Source of the DNA: JAJDXO01 sp964620095
GTDB lineage: Bacteria; Pseudomonadota; Alphaproteobacteria; Rhodospirillales; UBA2165
Assembly (NCBI GenBank): GCA_964620095.1
Contig: CAZUGT010000137.1
Span: 1-7,825 of the forward strand
Reading direction: 5' to 3'
DNA: 7,825 nucleotides
Shown here: piece by piece, positions 1-5,733 of the stretch
How the letters are laid out: the number at the start of each line of letters is the position of its first letter
Position numbering within the stretch: the first letter of the stretch is position 1
The notes under the pieces: model-generated
What the model saw: the letters and a program-made list of their open reading frames with translations, nothing else
Database searches by the model: none
Told to the model about the DNA's origin: nothing
Program-made: the position numbers and the translations under genes

Positions 1-273
1 CACGTTGTCCACGCCGACGGTGTATTTGGCGACGATGCGGAAATCCGGGTTGGCGGTCAGCGCCTCGCGGGTGACGAAGAACCGCCGGTTGGCGACCCCC
101 ATGGCGCCGACGGTGCCGGGTTCGAACTCGACGTTCACCACCTTGGTGTCGTTTGCCGAATCTCCCCATATGCCGGGGTTGACCTTGAGATCGATACCGG
201 CGGCGGCGAGTTGATCGTGGGACGCGCCGTCCTCGTCGACGACGTTGTAGATGAAAACCTTGGGCTTGGACAT
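1..273 (-). CDS. D-isomer-specific 2-hydroxyacid dehydrogenase, N-terminal part (cut by window edge)
   Basis: The 91 codons visible, starting at the ATG at 273-271, encode MSKPKVFIYN onward and stay open to base 1. Residues 78-91 (FRIVAKYTVGVDNV) match the hallmark at the end of the N-terminal catalytic subdomain of the D-2-hydroxyacid dehydrogenase / 3-phosphoglycerate dehydrogenase family (the LxGRAGVGVDNVD-like segment). In that family it precedes the Rossmann NAD-binding domain, which would lie outside the window with the catalytic Arg, Glu and His. Such enzymes reduce 2-keto acids to D-2-hydroxy acids with NAD(P)H in the cytoplasm. The exact substrate cannot be told from this piece. The ribosome-binding site is weak: an AGG about 11 bases upstream, overlapping the stop codon of the degenerate repeat copy. 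It lies downstream of the Rid-family gene on the same strand, 116 bases away, so co-transcription through the repeats is plausible. Confidence 0.72.
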   Translation of the reverse strand, partial: MSKPKVFIYNVVDEDGASHDQLAAAGIDLKVNPGIWGDSANDTKVVNVEFEPGTVGAMGVANRRFFVTREALTANPDFRIVAKYTVGVDNV

Positions 274-282
274 GTCGGGTTG

Positions 283-308
283 GACCTAATCGATGATGGC
301 GATGGCGC
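283..308. repeat. Degenerate fifth copy of the 26-bp repeat
   Basis: This stretch matches the unit at about 15 of 26 positions, concentrated in its right half. Its minus-strand reading at 306-286 is A-I-A-I-I-D-TAG, exactly 26 bases in register with the other four copies of the gene end. Differences from the Rid gene end are third-position changes, one Ile/Val exchange and TAG for TGA. The hairpin core is lost. It abuts the leader of the dehydrogenase gene. Confidence 0.55.
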
Positions 309-412
309 CGGTCAGTCAATGACCGTGATGACGTCGGTCAGTCAGTGACCGCGATGACGTCGGTCAGTCAATGACCGCGATGGCGTCGGTCAGTCAATGA
401 CCGCGATGGCAT
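309..412. repeat. Four tandem 26-bp repeats derived from the 3' end of the Rid-family gene
   Basis: Four contiguous 26-bp units start at 309, 335, 361 and 387 with no spacers. They differ by one to a few substitutions. Each begins with the hairpin core CGGTCA-GTCAA-TGACCG (6-bp perfect stem, 5-base loop; copy 2 has loop GTCAG). The unit at 387-412 is also the end of the Rid-family reading frame: on the minus strand it reads A-I-A-V-I-D-stop. The other units repeat this coding end and its TGA at exact 26-base steps (stops at 390, 364, 338 and 312). The array therefore looks like slippage amplification of a gene's 3' end. In the transcript it would form up to four small hairpins between the Rid gene and the dehydrogenase. 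None has a U tract, so they are not ordinary Rho-independent terminators. Confidence 0.95.
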
Positions 413-815
413 TGATCTCGATTTTGCAGCGGGGGTCGGTGGCCATCCGCACCACCTGAACCGTCGTCGTCGCCGGTTTGGCCTCGCCGAAATACTCCGC
501 CCACACCTTGTTGAGGTCGTCCTGCTCCTCCATGTCGGTGAGGAACCGGTCGGCGGAGATGACGTCTTCGAACGTCGCGCCGGCGGCCTCCAGGCCCTTC
601 TTCAGGTTTTCCAGCGCGGCGCGCGCCTGGCCGTCCATGTCGTCCGGCATGGATTCAAACTCCTCGGGAACGTGAGGATGGCTGTGATAGACCGGTGCCG
701 CGGTGACGCCGGCGCAGAACAGCATGGAGCCGCCGGTGACCTTGATCGCCGGTGCGTACGGCATCCAGATATCCGGCGCATCCGGCCAGTGAAGGTGTTC
801 GATTTTCTTTGTCAT
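390..815 (-). CDS. Rid-family (YjgF/YER057c/UK114) protein lacking the archetypal catalytic arginine
   Basis: This is a 141-residue single-domain protein, about the length usual for the family. Family features are the core strand MLFCAGVTAAP (31-41), the helix QARAALENLKKGLEAAGA (63-80), DVISADRFLTDM (84-95) and the C-terminal KIEINAIAVI (131-140), with E133 in the position of the conserved Glu. Known RidA enzymes hydrolyse reactive enamines/imines such as 2-aminoacrylate using an Arg in a PAR motif. Here the same place reads P-A-T (114-116), so T116 replaces that Arg and imine deaminase activity is doubtful. It has an insertion with HSHPHVP (44-50) after the first strand pair. The start is well supported by GGGAGGA at 823-829, seven bases before the ATG. 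A candidate promoter lies at 853-880. The last codons and stop are the first unit of the downstream tandem repeat array. It is followed by a 2-hydroxyacid dehydrogenase gene, which suggests small-metabolite catabolism or detoxification. Confidence 0.88.
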   Translation of the reverse strand: MTKKIEHLHWPDAPDIWMPYAPAIKVTGGSMLFCAGVTAAPVYHSHPHVPEEFESMPDDMDGQARAALENLKKGLEAAGATFEDVISADRFLTDMEEQDDLNKVWAEYFGEAKPATTTVQVVRMATDPRCKIEINAIAVID

Positions 816-852
816 GTCCGGGTCCTCCCACCCCTGTCATTCACTTGGCCCC

Positions 853-880
853 ATCTTAGAGAGCGCCGCCGTTGGGGCAA
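853..880 (-). promoter_or_regulatory. Candidate sigma70-type promoter for the Rid-family gene
   Basis: On the minus strand TTGCCC (880-875) and TAAGAT (858-853) are separated by 16 bases. Each matches the consensus at four of six positions. The -10 lies about 37 bases upstream of the Rid ATG. It was identified by eye only; the divergent gene at 962 would need another promoter in the same gap. Confidence 0.3.
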
Positions 881-906
881 TACGCAGCCGCCATCTGTCC
901 GGATAT

Positions 907-921
907 TTCACCTCGGGTGAA
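907..921. promoter_or_regulatory. Inverted repeat, possible operator between divergent genes
   Basis: A perfect 6-bp inverted repeat TTCACC-TCG-GGTGAA sits 40 bases upstream of the oxygenase ATG at 962, in the gap shared with the Rid-family gene. Its place near where the oxygenase promoter should be (a poor -10-like TAAAAC begins at 929) would suit a repressor or activator site. No regulator gene is adjacent, so the role is speculative. Confidence 0.3.
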
Positions 922-961
922 TTTGCCCTAAAACGTATGCGTAGACGCGCAGGGAGGACTC

Positions 962-1624
962 ATGGGTCTCGACGTAAAACCGGAAAACGGGGTGCAACTC
1001 CATTGGGCGACGCCCATCTTCACCCGGAAATTCGATGACACCGAGGAGCTCAACGCCCGCTTGGCCAGGATCATCCTCGAGCGCGAGCAGCAGGACCCGG
1101 GGGTGCCGAAGAGCGTGGTGCACGGATGGCACTCGAAGGAAGACTTCTTCGAATGGCCCAACCCCGAGGTTGCGTCGGTCCGCGACTTCGTCCGCCGCGC
1201 CATGATCGAGCTGACGTCCGCCACGACCGGCCACAAGGAAGGCGAGTTCGGCGGCCAGGCCGAGTTCATCGCCTGGGCGACCATTCTCCGCAAGGGCGGC
1301 TACAACTCCGTACACACCCATCCCGGCTGCGCCTGGTCGGGGGTTTACTACGTCGATACGGGCGGTGCGGCGGCAGACGGCGGCGGCGACGGCTGCATCG
1401 AGTTCATCGACCCGCGCACCGCGGTGGAAATGGTGCCTCTGCCCGGCGAGCCGTTCGGCCAACGCCGGCGGTTCGAGCCGGAATCCGGGCGTATGTACGC
1501 GTTTCCCGCCTGGCTGAGACACGGCGTCACGCCCTATATGGGCGATGACGCGCGCATCTCGATTGCGTTCAACATCCGGATGAAGGAATTTCAGGTATTT
1601 GGAGTCGGCGACAAGCCGGCCTAG
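962..1624 (+). CDS. Putative 2OG-Fe(II) oxygenase (TIGR02466 / 2OG-FeII_Oxy_5 type)
   Basis: This 220-residue cytoplasmic protein begins at an ATG four bases after GGAGG (AGGGAGGA at 951-958). Family hallmarks are WATPIFTRKF (15-24) at the N terminus, as in proteins starting with a 'lWptPiy' segment; the metal-site stretch NSVHTHPGCAWSGVYYV (115-131), with H118 and H120 as candidate proximal ligands; the distal motif YAFPAWLRHGVTPY (179-192), with H187 as the second ligand; and R198 in ARISIAFNI as the likely 2-oxoglutarate carboxylate contact. Proteins of this family are assigned to the double-stranded beta-helix dioxygenases by fold; I know of no general substrate, though hydroxylation of a protein or small molecule is expected. 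A low-complexity Gly/Ala loop (134-144) sits between two core strands. It is divergent from the Rid-family gene and ends in TAG just before a 41-base palindrome. The family call is strong, the function open. Confidence 0.85.
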   Translation: MGLDVKPENGVQLHWATPIFTRKFDDTEELNARLARIILEREQQDPGVPKSVVHGWHSKEDFFEWPNPEVASVRDFVRRAMIELTSATTGHKEGEFGGQAEFIAWATILRKGGYNSVHTHPGCAWSGVYYVDTGGAAADGGGDGCIEFIDPRTAVEMVPLPGEPFGQRRRFEPESGRMYAFPAWLRHGVTPYMGDDARISIAFNIRMKEFQVFGVGDKPA

Positions 1625-1634
1625 AGCCGATTCA

Positions 1635-1675
1635 CATGTTTTGACGAAACCACGCCGTGGTTCCGTCAAAACATG
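1635..1675. repeat. 41-base palindrome between convergent genes (REP-like unit or bidirectional terminator)
   Basis: Two 20-base arms flank a single C: the left starts CATGTTTTGACG and the right ends CGTCAAAACATG, with the inner part CCACG-C-CGTGG. Only one position of the arms mismatches. Outside this lies a further short repeat, CTAGA at 1621-1625 and TCTAG at 1682-1686, which holds the TAG stops of both convergent genes. No U tract follows on either strand, so it is not a textbook intrinsic terminator. Such a long hairpin could still stop or pause RNA polymerase or protect both 3' ends from nucleases. Its look also suits a dispersed palindromic element. Confidence 0.85.
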
Positions 1676-1682
1676 ACCCGAT

Positions 1683-3392
1683 CTAGGATTTGGCCTTGGC
1701 TTGCCGTTGCGCTTTTGCCCAGCTGTCCCGGAGGCCGATGGTCCGGTTGAAAATCGGCCGATCCCCCTCCGAGTCGTCCCGGCAGAAGTAGCCCAGCCGT
1801 TCGAATTGAACGGTTTCGCCGACCGGCGACTCGCCGAGCGCCGGCTCCAGTTTGCACCCTGAAAGGATTTCGACCGAGTTCGGGTTGATGTCGTCGAGGA
1901 AATCGCCGTCCGAGCCCGGGATTTCGGTTTCGAAGAGCTGGTCGTAGAGCCGGACCTCGGCCTCGTCCGCATGCGCCGCCGAGACCCAATGCAGGGTCGC
2001 CTTCACCTTGCGCCCGTCGGGGGAATCGCCGCCCCGGGTTGCCGGGTCATAGGTGCATCGAAGCTCGATGACTTCTCCCCGATCGTCTTTCATCACATCG
2101 GTGCAGGTGACGTAGTAGGCGTAGCGCAGCCGCACCTCCCGGCCCGGCGCCAGACGGAAGAACTTCTTCGGCGGGTCTTCCATGAAATCGTCCCGCTCGA
2201 TGTAGAGTTCCCGGGAAAACGGAACCTGCCGGCTGCCCGCCGCCCGGTCTTCGGGATTATTGACCGCGTCCAGCAGTTCTTCCCCGCCTTCGGGGTAATT
2301 CTCGATCACCATTTTCAGCGGCTTCAAAACCGCCATCCGCCGGAGCGCATGCCTGTTGAGGTATTCGCGGGTGCAGTGATCCAGATAGGCCATCTCCACC
2401 GTCGCATTGGACTTGGAAATCCCGAGCCGGCCGATGAAATCGCGGATCGCGGCGGCCGGCACGCCCCGCCGCCTGAGACCCGCCAACGTCGGCATCCGGG
2501 GATCGTCCCAGCCCGTCACGTGACCCTCGCCGACTAGCTGTGTGAGGCGGCGCTTGCTGAGTACGGTGTTGGTGAGATTGAGCCGCGCGAATTCATATTG
2601 GCGGGGCCGGGCCGGCACCGGCAGGTGCTCCACCAGCCAGTCGTAGAGCGGCCGGTGGTCTTCGAATTCCAAAGTGCACAGCGAGTGGGTGATGTGTTCG
2701 ATGGCGTCCGACTGCCCGTGCGCGAAGTCATAGGTCGGGTAGATCTTCCAGGCACCGCCAGTCCGGGGGTGCTCGGCATGGAGGATGCGGTAGAGCACCG
2801 GATCGCGCATGTTGATGTTGCCGGACGCCATATCGATCTTGGCGCGCAGCACCTTGGCGCCTTCGTCGAATTCGCCTGCTTTCATGCGGCGCAACAGATC
2901 GAGATTTTCCTCCGGGGGCCGGTCCCGATGGGGACTGTTCCTGCCCGGCTCGGTCAGCGTCCCCCGGTACTCGCGCATCTCGTCCGCCGACAAATCGTCC
3001 ACATACGCATCGCCGTTCTCGACCAAATGTTCGGCCCACGCATAGAGTTGCTCGAAATTGTCGGAAGCGTGATAGAGGTGCCCGCCCCAATCGTAGCCCA
3101 GCCAGCGCACGTCCTCTTCGATGGCGTCGATATAGACCTGCTCTTCTTTTGCCGGGTTGGTGTCGTCGAACCGCAGATGGCAGCGGCCGCCGAATTCCCC
3201 GGCGATCCCGAAATTGAGGATGATCGACTTGGCATGCCCGATATGGAGGAAGCCGTTGGGTTCGGGCGGAAACCGGGTGATGACCGCTTCGTGTCTGCCG
3301 GCCGCCAAATCATCCGAAATAATCTCGCGGATGAAATCCCGGCTCTCGGCGGTTTCCGGATCGGTCTCTGTGTCGGGGGCGTGTTCGGTCAT
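1683..3392 (-). CDS. glnS: Glutamine--tRNA ligase (GlnRS)
   Basis: This 569-residue class I aminoacyl-tRNA synthetase charges tRNA-Gln with glutamine using ATP in the cytoplasm; E. coli GlnRS has about 554 residues. Seen in order: the nucleotide-binding FPPEPNGFLHIGHAKSI (41-57), with the HIGH motif at 50-53; LRFDDTNPAKEE (73-84); the glutamine/tRNA-specific region GAWKIYPTYDFAHGQSDA (213-230); FEDHRPLYDW (243-252); and the KMSKS-equivalent VLSKRRL (277-283). The C-terminal two-barrel anticodon-binding part follows. The PPEPNG...HIGHAKS form and the VLSKR loop distinguish it from glutamyl-tRNA synthetases. An upstream TTG could extend the frame by 11 residues, but it falls next to the preceding terminator. 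The ATG at 3392, with GAGG five to six bases upstream, is preferred. The N-terminal 20 residues are acidic and poorly conserved in type. It converges with the oxygenase gene. Confidence 0.97.
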   Translation of the reverse strand: MTEHAPDTETDPETAESRDFIREIISDDLAAGRHEAVITRFPPEPNGFLHIGHAKSIILNFGIAGEFGGRCHLRFDDTNPAKEEQVYIDAIEEDVRWLGYDWGGHLYHASDNFEQLYAWAEHLVENGDAYVDDLSADEMREYRGTLTEPGRNSPHRDRPPEENLDLLRRMKAGEFDEGAKVLRAKIDMASGNINMRDPVLYRILHAEHPRTGGAWKIYPTYDFAHGQSDAIEHITHSLCTLEFEDHRPLYDWLVEHLPVPARPRQYEFARLNLTNTVLSKRRLTQLVGEGHVTGWDDPRMPTLAGLRRRGVPAAAIRDFIGRLGISKSNATVEMAYLDHCTREYLNRHALRRMAVLKPLKMVIENYPEGGEELLDAVNNPEDRAAGSRQVPFSRELYIERDDFMEDPPKKFFRLAPGREVRLRYAYYVTCTDVMKDDRGEVIELRCTYDPATRGGDSPDGRKVKATLHWVSAAHADEAEVRLYDQLFETEIPGSDGDFLDDINPNSVEILSGCKLEPALGESPVGETVQFERLGYFCRDDSEGDRPIFNRTIGLRDSWAKAQRQAKAKS

Positions 3393-3397
3393 CGAAG

Positions 3398-3401
3398 CCT
3401 C
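3398..3401 (-). promoter_or_regulatory. Ribosome-binding site fixing the glnS start
   Basis: On the minus strand GAGG is followed by CTTCG and then the ATG at 3392. The only longer start, a TTG at 3425, lies beside the T tract of the upstream terminator and lacks such a site, which supports the shorter protein. Confidence 0.6.
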
Positions 3402-3423
3402 AATTTGGCGGCCCCTGTTTGCC

Positions 3424-3452
3424 AAAAAAACCGCCCGAGGCCAAGGCCGGGC
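3424..3452 (-). terminator. Rho-independent terminator of the ABC exporter / SYLF lipoprotein unit
   Basis: On the minus strand GCCCG (3452-3448) and CGGGC (3437-3433) form a GC-only 5-bp stem around a 10-base loop. Two G's follow and then seven T's (3430-3424). It begins 9 bases after the stop of the lipoprotein gene and ends about 30 bases before the glnS start codon, so it separates the two transcription units, at least in part. Confidence 0.75.
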
Positions 3453-3461
3453 CGCCTATTG

Positions 3462-4139
3462 CTACCCGCCGGCTATTACCCGACGCAGCCGGTCGGCCGC
3501 TGGAATTTGAACTGTGTGCTCAAGGAGGATCTGGGCCGGGGTCGGATTGCCGCCGTAATAGGCCCGGTTGTAGTCGTTGCGGCGGATCATCGCCGAACCT
3601 TCGAGCGATGCGCCGGCGAAGAAGCCCGAATTGCTCGAGAAAGCGACGATATCGAAGTTGACGTTGGTGGTGACCGCTCCCTCATAGCCGACGCCCCGTG
3701 ATCCGGCGGCGGCGCTGATGTCGGCACCCAGCTTGCCCTGGTGTTTGACGATGGCCTCGATGGCCTTCTTCTTGCGGATGACCAAAACCACCCCCGCCGT
3801 CTGCACGCCCGCTTGGAGGCCGACGCTGCCGGCAGCGAGGGTGTAGAAGGCAGGGTATCCCCAACGGCCGTCGGCCTTGCGGCTCAGTACCACACCGGAG
3901 CCGCCTTCCGCGCCGATCAGGAAGCCGCCCTTGATCAAGGCCGGGAAGACGGCCACACCTTGCGCGTCGGCAAGCATCTTGTTGAAGCCGCGAATATTCG
4001 GGTTGCGCTTCATCGCCTGGACGGTGTCCTCCGCCGCGGCGATCAAATTGGCTGTTTTGGTCGCGTCGGTGACGTGGGTGCAGTTGGCCAAAACGACGGC
4101 CGCGGCGGCAGCGCCGATAGTGCGAAACCATATTTTCAT
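3462..4139 (-). CDS. SYLF (Ysc84/DUF500) domain lipoprotein
   Basis: The 225-residue protein opens with a signal peptide (MKIWFRTIG, then an Ala/Val-rich core) and a lipobox VLANC (16-20), so cleavage and lipidation at C20 are expected. Asn at +1 after C20 would favour outer-membrane sorting under the usual non-Asp rule. The SYLF domain fills most of the rest: the N-terminal helix with AAAEDTVQAM (34-43), GVAVFPALIKGGFLIGAEGG (61-80), WGYPAFYTLAAGSVGLQAG (93-111), and the C-terminal FDIVAFSSNSGFFAGASLEG (162-181) ending RNDYNRAYYGG. In eukaryotes SYLF proteins bind phosphoinositides and actin; bacterial members are envelope proteins of unclear role. A GGGA precedes the ATG by nine bases. It starts 20 bases after the permease stop and is followed by a terminator, so it is likely the last gene of the exporter operon. 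Confidence 0.9.
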   Translation of the reverse strand: MKIWFRTIGAAAAAVVLANCTHVTDATKTANLIAAAEDTVQAMKRNPNIRGFNKMLADAQGVAVFPALIKGGFLIGAEGGSGVVLSRKADGRWGYPAFYTLAAGSVGLQAGVQTAGVVLVIRKKKAIEAIVKHQGKLGADISAAAGSRGVGYEGAVTTNVNFDIVAFSSNSGFFAGASLEGSAMIRRNDYNRAYYGGNPTPAQILLEHTVQIPAADRLRRVIAGG

Positions 4140-4159
4140 CTTGTTATTCCCAATGCAGT

Positions 4160-4963
4160 TTATTCACCTTGCTGTAGCAGCAATCCCCGTTTTCGGGCAA
4201 CGCCGAACAGGTAGAGGAACACGCCGGTGCAGAATATCAGATAGACCACGTTGAGGCCCACCGCGCCGGCAAACAAATCCCATCGAAAAACATTGTCGAA
4301 CAGCACCGCCCGCATACCCTCGAATACATACGAAGACGGCAGTGACCAGGCGACCGGCTCCAGCCAGTCGGGCAGTACTTCGATCGGGTAATAGATGCCC
4401 GAGATCGGCGCGACCAGGAAAATGCCGAGCCAAGCGAGGCTCTCGGCGCCGAGGCCAAGGCGCAGGACCAGGGCGGAGACCAATATCCCGACCGCCCAGC
4501 CCATCACCATCAGATTGACGAAGAATGCCGCCAGCGACAGGCCGAGATCGAAAATCCACACGTCGAAGAACGGCAGCGCGAGCAGAGCGGCGGGGGTGAC
4601 GCTGATGATGGTGCGGATAAAGCTCATGACCATCAGCGCGCCGACCATCTCCAGGGGCCGGAGCGGGCTGATGAACAACTGGCCCAGGTTCCGCGACCAC
4701 ATCTCCTCCAGGAACATCAGCGACAGGCCGAGGTTCGAGCGGAACAGCACGTCCCACAGCAGGACGGCGCTGATCAGAACGCCGGCGGCCTGCGCCACCC
4801 AGGACGAGTGGGTGAGAAAGAAGGTGGTGATGAAGCCCCACAGCAACAGCTGGAACGTGGGCCAATAGGCGAGTTCCAATATGCGCGGCCATGAGGAGCG
4901 CAGCAGATACCAATGCCGCAACATCATGCCCCAAAGGCGCCGCGGATCGATCAGCACAGGCAT
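4160..4963 (-). CDS. ABC-2 type transporter permease
   Basis: The 267-residue inner-membrane protein has about six predicted membrane segments by eye, near residues 33-50, 58-75, 106-132, 140-166, 173-192 and 231-254. ABC-2 family marks are the cytoplasmic EEMWSRNLGQLFISPLRPLE (86-105), a form of the E...T...PL...E coupling segment, and the late-loop PISGIYYPIEVLPDWLEPV (186-204) followed by SLPSSYVFEGMR. It resembles NodJ/DrrB-type exporters of lipids, polysaccharides or drugs; the substrate is unknown. The stop of the ATPase gene overlaps the start (bases read GTGATG): either ATG at 4963 with TGATG coupling, chosen here, or GTG at 4966, adding one residue, with a four-base overlap. This indicates translational coupling with its ATPase. 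Confidence 0.92.
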   Translation of the reverse strand: MPVLIDPRRLWGMMLRHWYLLRSSWPRILELAYWPTFQLLLWGFITTFFLTHSSWVAQAAGVLISAVLLWDVLFRSNLGLSLMFLEEMWSRNLGQLFISPLRPLEMVGALMVMSFIRTIISVTPAALLALPFFDVWIFDLGLSLAAFFVNLMVMGWAVGILVSALVLRLGLGAESLAWLGIFLVAPISGIYYPIEVLPDWLEPVAWSLPSSYVFEGMRAVLFDNVFRWDLFAGAVGLNVVYLIFCTGVFLYLFGVARKRGLLLQQGE

Positions 4964-5733
4964 CACCGAGCCGCCTTCGCCCGGTTGCGCGATCGGGCGA
5001 TTTCCAGAAACACTTCTTCCAGATTCCGCCGGCCGTAGCGTGCCGACAGTTCCTCCGGCGTGCCTCGGTCGGCGATGTGTCCTTCCTTCATGATCAGCAC
5101 GTCGTCGCAGAGCCGTTCGACCTCGGCCATATTGTGAGAAGCGAGCACGATGGTGGCGCCGGTACGGCGGCGGTAATCGTCCAGATACCCACGCACCCAG
5201 TCGGCGGTGTCCGGGTCCAGAGACGCGGTCGGCTCATCCAGCAACAGCAGATCCGGCTGGTTTATCAGCGCCTTGGCGAGTGCCGCCCGGGTCTTTTGAC
5301 CGGCGGACGCCTTGCCGAGCGGCCGCTTCAGAAACACCTCCAGCTCCAGGCCCCGCGCAAGTTCGCGGACCCGGTCCCGGGGTTTAGAGACGCCATAAAG
5401 ATTGGCGTAGACCAGCAGGTTCTCGTAGACGCTCAGCCGGTGCGGCATGTCCACGTAGGGAGACGAGAAATTCATCCGTGGCAGCGCCGCGTGCCGATTG
5501 GCGAGCATGTCCGTGCCGAGCACATTTATGGTCCCGTTGGTCGGGACCAGCAGCCCCAGCAGCATGGCGATGGTCGTTGTCTTGCCTGCGCCGTTGCCGC
5601 CGAGCAGCGCGGTGACGCTGCCCAGCCGGACATCGAAGCTGATACCGCCGACGGCAGTGACGTTCTCGAAGCGCTTTTCAAGGTCCCGGGCGGCGATGGC
5701 GATGCCGTCCGGCGGATGGGAACTATCGGCCAT
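4963..5733 (-). CDS. ABC transporter ATP-binding protein with no Q-loop glutamine
   Basis: The 256-residue nucleotide-binding subunit powers the overlapping ABC-2 permease. Motifs: Walker A GGNGAGKT (45-52), signature ASAGQ (142-146, usual LSGGQ), Walker B LLLLD plus catalytic E167 (DEPTASLD at 166-173), and switch His H200 in ASHNM. Where the Q-loop should be, the protein reads RMNFSSPYVDMPHRLSVYENL in segments (86-106), and there is no glutamine anywhere between Walker A and the signature. The frame extends upstream to a TTG at 5790 (19 more residues), but the ATG at 5733 with GGA six bases before it gives the normal N terminus. The 156 bases upstream to the lysR stop hold an 8-C run (5848-5855) and no convincing promoter, only a weak TTGGTT/GAGTAT pair. 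Confidence 0.93.
   Translation of the reverse strand: MADSSHPPDGIAIAARDLEKRFENVTAVGGISFDVRLGSVTALLGGNGAGKTTTIAMLLGLLVPTNGTINVLGTDMLANRHAALPRMNFSSPYVDMPHRLSVYENLLVYANLYGVSKPRDRVRELARGLELEVFLKRPLGKASAGQKTRAALAKALINQPDLLLLDEPTASLDPDTADWVRGYLDDYRRRTGATIVLASHNMAEVERLCDDVLIMKEGHIADRGTPEELSARYGRRNLEEVFLEIARSRNRAKAAR

Noticed and set aside
309..412. Possible CRISPR array
   Set aside because: The 26-bp units are directly contiguous, with no unique spacers, and they match the end of the neighbouring gene.
908..1972. Long minus-strand open frame of 354 codons
   Set aside because: It runs antisense to the oxygenase, through the palindrome and into glnS in another frame, with Arg/Gly-rich translation typical of a shadow frame.
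3393..3425. Eleven-residue N-terminal extension of GlnRS from a TTG codon
   Set aside because: The TTG abuts the T tract of the upstream terminator, and the ATG at 3392 has a well-placed GAGG.
2598..3701. Long plus-strand open frame of 367 codons
   Set aside because: It lies antisense to glnS and the end of the SYLF gene, crosses a terminator, and its translation shows no recognisable domain. It is a by-product of GC-rich coding DNA on the other strand.
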